From the NCBI GenBank assembly GCA_019236545.1, contig JAFAIV010000066.1:1-5643 (forward strand): a stretch of DNA of 5,643 nt. Reading direction: 5' to 3'. The translations under genes and the position numbers were made by a program. Source of the stretch: Actinomycetota bacterium (GTDB lineage Bacteria > Actinomycetota > Thermoleophilia > Gaiellales > Gaiellaceae). Under the pieces are notes generated by a model. That model saw only the letters and a program-made list of their open reading frames with translations. It had not been told where the DNA came from and made no database searches. Positions 1-4,521 of this stretch are shown in pieces (the first letter of the stretch is position 1; every line of letters starts with the position of its first letter).

Positions 1-1249
1 GCCACCACGTGTCGACGATTGGCGTGCGGTCGCCGCCGATGTGCTCGCGGTACCAGACCCACGCCTCCGGGTTGATCGGCTCGCCGACCGAGCCGAGCAG
101 CCGCAGCGACGAGAGGTCGTGCTTCTCGGCGTACTCGTGGCCCCACTTCATGTGCGAGCGGATCGCCGTCGGCGCGGTGTAGAGGATCGTGACGCCGTAG
201 CGCTCGACGATCTCCCACCAGCGGTCCTTGTCCGGGTAGTCCGGCGTGCCCTCGTAGAGGACGGAGGTCGCGCCGTTGCAGAGCGGCCCGTAGACGATGT
301 AGCTGTGGCCGGTGATCCAGCCGATGTCGGCGGCGCACCAGTAGACGTCCGATTCGGGCTTGAGGTCGAAGATCGCGTGGTGCGTCGCGGACACGCCGAC
401 GAGGTAGCCGCCGGTCGTGTGGACGATCCCCTTCGGCTTCGCGGTCGTGCCGCTCGTGTACATGAGGAAGAGCAGGTCCTCGCTGTCCATCGGCTCGCAC
501 GGGCAGGACGCGGCGTCGTCCGGGCAGTCGGCCCAGAGCTCGTCCCAGGCGTGGTCGCGGCCGTCCTGCATCGGCACGTCGCCGCCGGTGCGGCGGAGGA
601 CGACCGACGCGCGCAGGCCCGGCGCGGCGGCCATCGCCTCGTCCGCGGTCACCTTCAGCGGGACGCGCGAGCCGCGCCGCCACGCCTCGTCCTGCGTGAT
701 CAGGACCTCGCAGCCCATGTCGTTCATCCGGTCGGAGAGCGAGTCGGCCGAGAAGCCGCCGAAGACGACGGTGTGCGGCGCGCCCAGGCGGGTGCACGCG
801 AGCATCGCCACCGGCAGCTCCGGGACCATGCCCATGTAGATCGCGACTGCCGTCCCCTTCCCGACGCCGACCTTCTTCAGCGCGTTCGCGAAACGGACGA
901 CGTCCCGCTGCAGGTCGGCGTACGTGATCGCCCGAAGCTCGCCCGTCGGCTCGCCCTCCCAGTGGTAGGCGACCTTGTCGCCGCGCCCTGCCTCGACGTG
1001 CCGGTCGACGCAGTTGAAGCAGACGTTGAGCTTCCCGCCGAGGAACCACTTCGCGTACGGCGGCTCCCACTCGAGCAGCCGGTCGAACGGCTCGAACCAC
1101 GTCACCCGCTCGCGCGCCTGCCGCTCCCAGAAGGCGTCCGCGTCCTCGTCGTAGATCGACGGCTGCGCGTTCGCCTGCGCCGCGAACTCGGGGGACGGCG
1201 GGTAGCGCCGCTCCTCGAGGAACATCGTCTCGATCGCGTTCCCGCTCAC
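1..1249 (-). CDS. acs: Acetyl-CoA synthetase (acetate-CoA ligase, AMP-forming), C-terminal part outside the window
   Basis: Converts acetate, ATP and CoA to acetyl-CoA, AMP and pyrophosphate in the cytoplasm, through an acetyl-adenylate. The minus strand is open from a GTG at 1249 to the left edge: 416 residues of a protein that is usually about 650. Visible are the N-terminal ACS domain (about residues 20-85, with WFEPFDRLLEWEPPYAKWF), the adenylation core with the ATP-binding loop TSGTTAKPKG at about 265-274 (Ala where Gly is more usual), WCAADIGWITGHSYIVYGP from about 304, YEGTPDYPD, YTAPTAIR and GSVGEPINPEAW. The C-terminal lid with the acetylatable lysine lies outside. The GTG overlaps the TGA of the upstream peptidase gene by four bases, which suggests translational coupling; I see no strong ribosome-binding site. 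An ATG at 1225 (residue 9) is a possible alternative start. The family match is very strong. Long ORFs on the opposite strand here are shadows. Confidence 0.96.
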   Translation of the reverse strand, partial: MSGNAIETMFLEERRYPPSPEFAAQANAQPSIYDEDADAFWERQARERVTWFEPFDRLLEWEPPYAKWFLGGKLNVCFNCVDRHVEAGRGDKVAYHWEGEPTGELRAITYADLQRDVVRFANALKKVGVGKGTAVAIYMGMVPELPVAMLACTRLGAPHTVVFGGFSADSLSDRMNDMGCEVLITQDEAWRRGSRVPLKVTADEAMAAAPGLRASVVLRRTGGDVPMQDGRDHAWDELWADCPDDAASCPCEPMDSEDLLFLMYTSGTTAKPKGIVHTTGGYLVGVSATHHAIFDLKPESDVYWCAADIGWITGHSYIVYGPLCNGATSVLYEGTPDYPDKDRWWEIVERYGVTILYTAPTAIRSHMKWGHEYAEKHDLSSLRLLGSVGEPINPEAWVWYREHIGGDRTPIVDTWW

Positions 1250-2382
1250 GGCGCGAGGTCGTACGGGTAGTCGGTAATCGTCTCCGCACCGTCCTCGGTG
1301 ACGAGGACGATGTCCTCCAGGCGCAGCCCGCCGAAGCCGGCGCGGTAGAGGCCCGGCTCGATCGTGATCACGTCGCCCGCGACGAAGTCGTCTCCGGAGA
1401 CGCTGATCCACGGCCGCTCGTGCACCTCGAGGCCGACGCCGTGGCCGAGACCGTGGATGAAGCCGCTGTCGAGCACCTCGCCCGGCTCCTTCGTCAGCGG
1501 CGTCTTGAAGCCCGCGGCCGCGAACGCATCGCACGCCATCCGCATCAGCTCCTTCCCGTTGACGCCCGGCCGGGTCGCGGCGGTCGTCTCGCGGAGGACG
1601 CGCAGGCAGAGCTCGTGGTAGCGGAGGATCTCCTCCGGCGGCTCGCCGACGACGTACGTCCGGGTCATGTCCGAGAAGACCCCGGTCTCGCGGTCGCGCG
1701 GGAAGAGGTCGAAGACGATCGGCTCGTTCGGCCGGATCGCGCCGGAGCCCATCTCGTGGCCGATCGCGGACTGCGGGCCGTGGGAGACGATCATCTCGTC
1801 GGCGCTCGCGCCGTGCTCGGAGAAGACCCTCTCGATCTCGACCTTGATCCGCTCGCAGGTCAGCGGCGAGACGCCGAGGACGAGCACCTCGCCGGACGCG
1901 TCGGCGCTTCGCAGCATCTCGCGCGCGCGGTCGAGCGCGGCCTCGCAGGCGCGCTGCGCGCGGCGGAGGCCCTCGATCTCGGTCGCGTTCTTGCTGCGAC
2001 GGCGGGACTCGAAGAGGTCGCGGTCGACGCCGATCTCGACGCCACGGCCGCGCAGGAAATCGGCGAGCTCGACCGGGAAGTCGGGCGGGACGACGGCGCT
2101 CGAGATCCCGAGCCGCTCGACGCCGCGCGCGTTCACCTCGAGCGAGACCTCGGAGTCGGGGAGCCCGGAGCGGCGCAGCTCGTCGTTCCCGAGCTCTTCG
2201 CGCGGGATCGCCTGCAGCTCCGGCAGCGCCGCGACGATCCGCGGCAGCTCGAGCGACGAGACGACCGCGCCACGGGTGCCGTTCCGCTCCGCGTAGAGGA
2301 ACGCATCCGGGACGGCAAGCGGCACGGCGTGGCGCATGTCGGCCGAGCGGAGGGTGTCCGCGTAGATCAGGACGTCCGGCAT
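1246..2382 (-). CDS. M24-family metallopeptidase, Xaa-Pro dipeptidase/aminopeptidase type
   Basis: Predicted cytoplasmic metal-dependent peptidase that removes residues next to proline; 378 residues, the usual length for PepQ-like proteins. An N-terminal creatinase-like domain (about 1-130) precedes the pita-bread catalytic domain (about 135-370). All five expected metal ligands are present: Asp225 (in VFDLFPRD), Asp238 (in FSDMTRTY), His314 (in GLGHGVGLEVHE), Glu342 (in ITIEPGLY) and Glu356 (in LRLEDIVLV). His209 and His321 fit the conserved catalytic histidines. The two aspartates are 13 residues apart, two more than in methionine aminopeptidase. The frame stays open upstream to 2718, but that part is out-of-frame reading of the divergent gene; the ATG at 2382 starts directly on the creatinase-like sequence. 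No ribosome-binding site precedes it, and a TAGGAT box eight bases upstream suggests a leaderless transcript. It ends in TGA, overlapping acs. Exact substrate cannot be told from the sequence. Confidence 0.93.
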   Translation of the reverse strand: MPDVLIYADTLRSADMRHAVPLAVPDAFLYAERNGTRGAVVSSLELPRIVAALPELQAIPREELGNDELRRSGLPDSEVSLEVNARGVERLGISSAVVPPDFPVELADFLRGRGVEIGVDRDLFESRRRSKNATEIEGLRRAQRACEAALDRAREMLRSADASGEVLVLGVSPLTCERIKVEIERVFSEHGASADEMIVSHGPQSAIGHEMGSGAIRPNEPIVFDLFPRDRETGVFSDMTRTYVVGEPPEEILRYHELCLRVLRETTAATRPGVNGKELMRMACDAFAAAGFKTPLTKEPGEVLDSGFIHGLGHGVGLEVHERPWISVSGDDFVAGDVITIEPGLYRAGFGGLRLEDIVLVTEDGAETITDYPYDLAP

Positions 2383-2390
2383 CCGGCGCG

Positions 2391-2396
2391 ATCCTA
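2391..2396 (-). promoter_or_regulatory. Putative -10 box (TAGGAT) of the peptidase-acs operon
   Basis: Read on the minus strand, TAGGAT (TANNNT pattern) lies eight bases before the ATG at 2382. With usual -10 spacing, transcription would start at or next to the A of the ATG, giving a leaderless mRNA. This fits the lack of a purine-rich ribosome-binding site there. TTGAGA lies only nine bases further upstream, too close to act as its -35 element. No experimental support. Confidence 0.35.
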
Positions 2397-2425
2397 GACG
2401 ACGGTTCTCAACCTTTTCTTCACTT

Positions 2426-2433
2426 GGAGGAGA
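2426..2433 (+). promoter_or_regulatory. Purine-rich GGAGGAGA, possible ribosome-binding site at unusually long distance
   Basis: GGAGGAGA is a near-ideal Shine-Dalgarno sequence, but 16 bases separate it from the GTG at 2450, longer than the usual 5-10. No ATG, GTG or TTG lies closer in that frame. Either the long spacing is tolerated, or the motif is not used and the transcript is leaderless. It overlaps a weak inverted repeat (GGAG-AGATA-CTCC, 2429-2441) that could also be an operator. Confidence 0.35.
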
Positions 2434-2439
2434 GATACT
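2434..2439 (+). promoter_or_regulatory. Possible -10 box (GATACT) of the selenoprotein operon
   Basis: GATACT matches four of six consensus bases (TATAAT) and lies ten bases before the GTG at 2450, in the 67-base divergent gap. No convincing -35 hexamer lies at normal spacing upstream. If used, it would give a leaderless or nearly leaderless mRNA, and the GGAGGAGA motif would then lie outside the transcript. Weak call. Confidence 0.22.
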
Positions 2440-2449
2440 CCGCGTTCCC

Positions 2450-3865
2450 GTGGAGACTGCGGACCCCCAGTTCCCCGTCGGCGCGGCCTGCCGGATCGAC
2501 TCCCGGTCGCCCTGGCGGCAGATCGCGGAGATCCCGGTCGCGCTCGACCCGGAGGGCGTCGCCGTCGACGTCGCCCGCCGCCGCGCCTTCGTCGCGTGCT
2601 CCCGCAGCGACCTCGTCTCGGTGATCGACCTCGAGTCGCACGAGGTGATCGCGGAGATCGCGACCGGCAGCGAGCCGATCGACATGATCCTCGACGAGCC
2701 GAGCGGCCGCGTGATCACGGCCGACGCGCACTCCGACCAGGTCTCGGTGATCGACGCGGCGACGCTGACGCTCGAGGCGCAGGTGCCTGTCGGGCTCTAC
2801 CCGTCGGGGATGACGCACAATGCGGCCGAGCGGCGCCTCTACGTCGGCAACTCGCTCGGCTCCACGATGAGCGTCCTCGACCTCGACACCCTCGAGACGA
2901 TCGCCACGGTCGAGGCCGAGCCCGGCGCCGGCGCGATCGGCGTCGACCCGAGCAGGCGGCTCGTCGTCTGCGTGAACTTCGTCGCCGCCTCCGCGAACTT
3001 CTTCCACGCCGACACGCACGAGCAGCTCGCACGCATCGACCTCGGCACCGGTACCTGCGCGATCGGGATCGTCCCCGAGCGCGGCGAGGCCTTCATCGCC
3101 AACTCGATCGCGGGCACGGTCTCGCGCGTCGACCTCGACTCGTTCGAGGTCGTGGAGGAGATCCGCACCGGCCAGGCGCCGGTGGGCCTGACCGTCGGCC
3201 CGAACCACGACCGCGTCTACGTGACGAATCGCGGCGCCGGCACCCTCAGCGTCCTCGGCGTCGAGGACGGCGTCGAGTGGGCGCAGATCCCGGTCGGCGA
3301 GGGCCCGGGCGGCGTCACCGTCGACCCGTACGACAACCGGATCCTCGTCGCGAACGCGGGCAGCCAGACGCTCTCGATCGTCGAGGATCTGCTCGCGGCG
3401 AAGCCGCCCGCGCCGGTCGTGGAACCGGTCAGCCCGCTGATCGGCCAGAGGCTCCCGGAGTTCGCGCTGACCGACTACTGGACGGGCGAGCGGCGCTCGA
3501 GCCGCGAGTGGGCCGAGAAGAAGTACATCCTCAACTTCTTCGCCTCCTGGTGAGGGCCGTGCAACGCGGAGGCGCCGTTCCTCGAGGACATTCGCCTTCG
3601 CGAAGGGGCCCGGTCGGGTCTCGAGATCGTGCTGGTCGACATCTGGGAGGGCACGGATCCCCGGCCCGAGGTCGAGCGTTTCTGCGACATGTGGGGCATC
3701 AAGGGACCGATCCTGCTCGACGAGACCGGCGAGTACGCGCGGCTGCTCGGCGTGCGCGGCGTGCCCACGAACGTCGTCGTCGACTCGGACGGGATCGTGC
3801 GCGCGTTCGGCGCGGCGCGGCTCGACGAGCTCGAGCGCGCGATCGACGACGTCACCGGAAGCTAG
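2450..3865 (+). CDS. YVTN beta-propeller / TlpA-like thioredoxin fusion, putative selenoprotein (UGPC active site), read through TGA at 3551
   Basis: Reads as one 471-residue protein if the TGA at codon 368 is selenocysteine. Residues about 25-313 hold seven YVTN/NHL-like blades of about 42 residues (for example RVYVTNRGAGTLSVLGV near 255-271), enough for a closed propeller. A short Pro-rich linker (318-328) leads to a TlpA/ResA/Redoxin-type thioredoxin domain: GQRLPEFALTDYWTGE, the beta strand KYILNFFASW, then U368-Gly-Pro-Cys371, NAEAPFLEDI, a helix-strand segment (LEIVLVDIW), and GVRGVPTNVVVDSDG with the cis-proline at 439. The family has WCGPC here, so the TGA replaces the attacking cysteine. 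I see no signal peptide or membrane segment, so it is probably cytoplasmic, unlike most TlpA proteins. GTG at 2450 is the first start codon in frame after the gap. Its TAG stop overlaps the next start by one base. A conventional caller would stop at 3553. Likely role: thiol/selenol-disulfide exchange or peroxide-linked redox; propeller partner unknown. Confidence 0.88.
2543..3388 (+). other. Seven tandem YVTN-type propeller blades (protein-level repeat)
   Basis: Seven units of about 42 residues follow the pattern P-x-G/D-(hydrophobic)4-DP...R-hydrophobic-V-N/A...S-V-hydrophobic-D...I-x-V/T-G. Unit starts are near residues 33, 76, 118, 160, 202, 244 and 286 of the fusion protein. The N-terminal strand WRQIAEIPV could close the ring onto the last blade, which lacks its own outer strand. 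The repeats have diverged and there is no obvious exact DNA repeat. Confidence 0.75.
3551..3553 (+). other. In-frame TGA read as selenocysteine (Sec368, UGPC motif)
   Basis: The TGA falls at the first cysteine position of a thioredoxin CxxC motif: FFASW before it, GPCNAEAPFLE after it, in the same frame. Conserved thioredoxin sequence, including the cis-proline loop, continues for 103 codons to a TAG. A neighbouring gene has the same arrangement, and the peptidase in this window uses TGA as a real stop, so genome-wide loss of TGA as stop is unlikely. Confidence 0.88.
3567..3584 (+). promoter_or_regulatory. Candidate bacterial SECIS hairpin for Sec368
   Basis: The RNA can fold with 3569-3572 (GAGG) pairing to 3580-3583 (CCUC), plus C3567-G3584 around a bulged G3568. 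The loop 3573-3579 is CGCCGUU. The loop starts 19 bases after the TGA and has G as its second base, which fits the published bacterial SECIS pattern (apical loop about 16-37 bases downstream, a G among the first two loop bases). A competing fold pairs AACG 3563-3566 with CGUU 3576-3579, with loop GGAGGC or longer, about 14 bases downstream. Hand folding only. Confidence 0.55.
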
Positions 3866-4512
3866 TGGGCGTCCTCCGGCCGGAGGAGGAGGCGAAGGTG
3901 CGGGAGCTCTTCGCCGGGCTCGAGCGCCCCGTCGAGCTGGTCGTCGCGCTCGGGCCGGAGGAGACGGCGATGCTCGGGGCGCGCGACGTCGACTTCGGCG
4001 CGGAGGCGACGCGGGTCGCGGAGGGGCTGGCGGAGCTGGGCGAGCTCGTCTCGATGCGGGTCGAGGAGGAGCCGGACGGGTTCCCGCGCTTCCCGTCGGT
4101 CGCCATCCGGCCGGACGGGGAGGACGCGGGCGTCCGCTACGACGGCTTGCCGTGGGGCTACGAGGTCGCGTCGCTGATCGGCGGCGTGCTGGAGGCGGGC
4201 CGGCGCGAGTCCTCCCTGAAGCCGGAGTCGCTGGAGGCGCTCGCCTCGCTCGACCGCGACCTCGCGCTCGACGTCTTCGTCACGCCGACCTGACCGCACT
4301 GCCCGCCGGCCGTGCTGCTGGCGATGAAGTGCGCGTTCGCGTCCCCGCGCGTCTCCGCGACCGCGATCGAGGCCAACGAGTTCCCGCGGCTCGCCGAGGA
4401 GATGGAGGTCTGGGCCGTGCCGCGGATCGTCGTCAACGGGTCGCCGCAGTGGGACGGCTCCGTGCCGGAGGCCGTCTTCCTGCAGCGGGTTCTGTCTGCC
4501 GCCTACGGGTAG
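3865..4512 (+). CDS. Glutaredoxin-like protein disulfide oxidoreductase (PDO family), putative selenoprotein (UPHC active site), read through TGA at 4291
   Basis: Reads as a 215-residue protein if the TGA at codon 143 is selenocysteine; PDO proteins of Pyrococcus type are about this length and have two thioredoxin folds. The N-terminal fold (about 1-115) keeps the family look: RFPSVAIRPDG with Pro77, then VRYDGLPWGYE, but it lacks a CxxC, with only LGPEETAMLGA where the motif would be. The C-terminal fold has DVFVTPT, then U143-Pro-His-Cys146, PPAVLLAMK, and VWAVPRIVVNG with cis-Pro186. The family motif is VTPTCPYC, so the TGA replaces the attacking cysteine. GTG at 3865 shares its G with the TAG stop of the fusion gene, and its sequence aligns with the start of known PDO proteins; GGAAG at 3857-3861 is a weak ribosome-binding site. 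No signal peptide is seen. Likely role: cytoplasmic dithiol/selenol-disulfide exchange, possibly as partner or reductant of the upstream protein. Confidence 0.88.
4291..4293 (+). other. In-frame TGA read as selenocysteine (Sec143, UPHC motif)
   Basis: The TGA stands between VFVTPT and PHCPPAV, at the first cysteine of the CPYC-type motif of the PDO C-terminal fold. Family sequence continues in frame for 72 codons to a TAG, including the cis-proline loop at AVPRIVVNG. Termination here would remove the only redox motif of the protein. Confidence 0.88.
4304..4323 (+). promoter_or_regulatory. Candidate bacterial SECIS hairpin for Sec143
   Basis: Seven continuous pairs join 4304-4310 (CGCCGGC) to 4317-4323 (GCUGGCG), with one G-U wobble at 4308-4319. 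The loop 4311-4316 is CGUGCU. The loop begins 17 bases after the TGA, the same distance I count in E. coli fdhF, is six bases long as in fdhF, and has G at its second position followed by U. A competing hairpin at 4296-4315 (GCAC-U-GCC, loop CGCC) sits closer to the TGA. Hand folding only; the stem also encodes a conserved PPAVLLA segment. Confidence 0.65.
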
Positions 4513-4521
4513 ATTCGGATC

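Noticed and set aside
41..1270. Long plus-strand ORF opposite acetyl-CoA synthetase
   Set aside because: Low-complexity Arg/Val/Asp-rich translation with no family look; it is the antisense shadow of a clear acs gene.
2383..2718. N-terminal extension of the M24 peptidase up to 2718
   Set aside because: The extra 112 residues are Ser/Arg/Thr-rich antisense reading of the propeller gene; the conserved domain starts directly at the ATG at 2382.
3595..3606. Perfect palindrome CCTTCGCGAAGG as SECIS
   Set aside because: Its loop lies about 45 bases after the TGA, beyond the usual bacterial SECIS range; short palindromes are also common in DNA this GC-rich.
2596..3864. Upstream extension of the disulfide oxidoreductase frame
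   Set aside because: Arg-rich off-frame reading of the propeller-thioredoxin gene; the GTG at 3865 matches the start of the family.
3551..4293. The two TGAs as ordinary stops or pseudogene mutations, giving four short genes
   Set aside because: Both sit exactly at catalytic cysteine codons, frames and family similarity continue past them without any other lesion, and the genes are tightly overlapped and otherwise intact.
3551..4293. TGA read as tryptophan or glycine (altered genetic code)
   Set aside because: A Trp or Gly at the attacking position of CxxC would destroy the active site, and the peptidase gene in the same window ends correctly at TGA.
4296..4315. Hairpin GCAC-U-GCC with loop CGCC as SECIS for the second TGA
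   Set aside because: Its loop starts only ten bases after the TGA, too close for SelB geometry; the 4304-4323 hairpin fits better.
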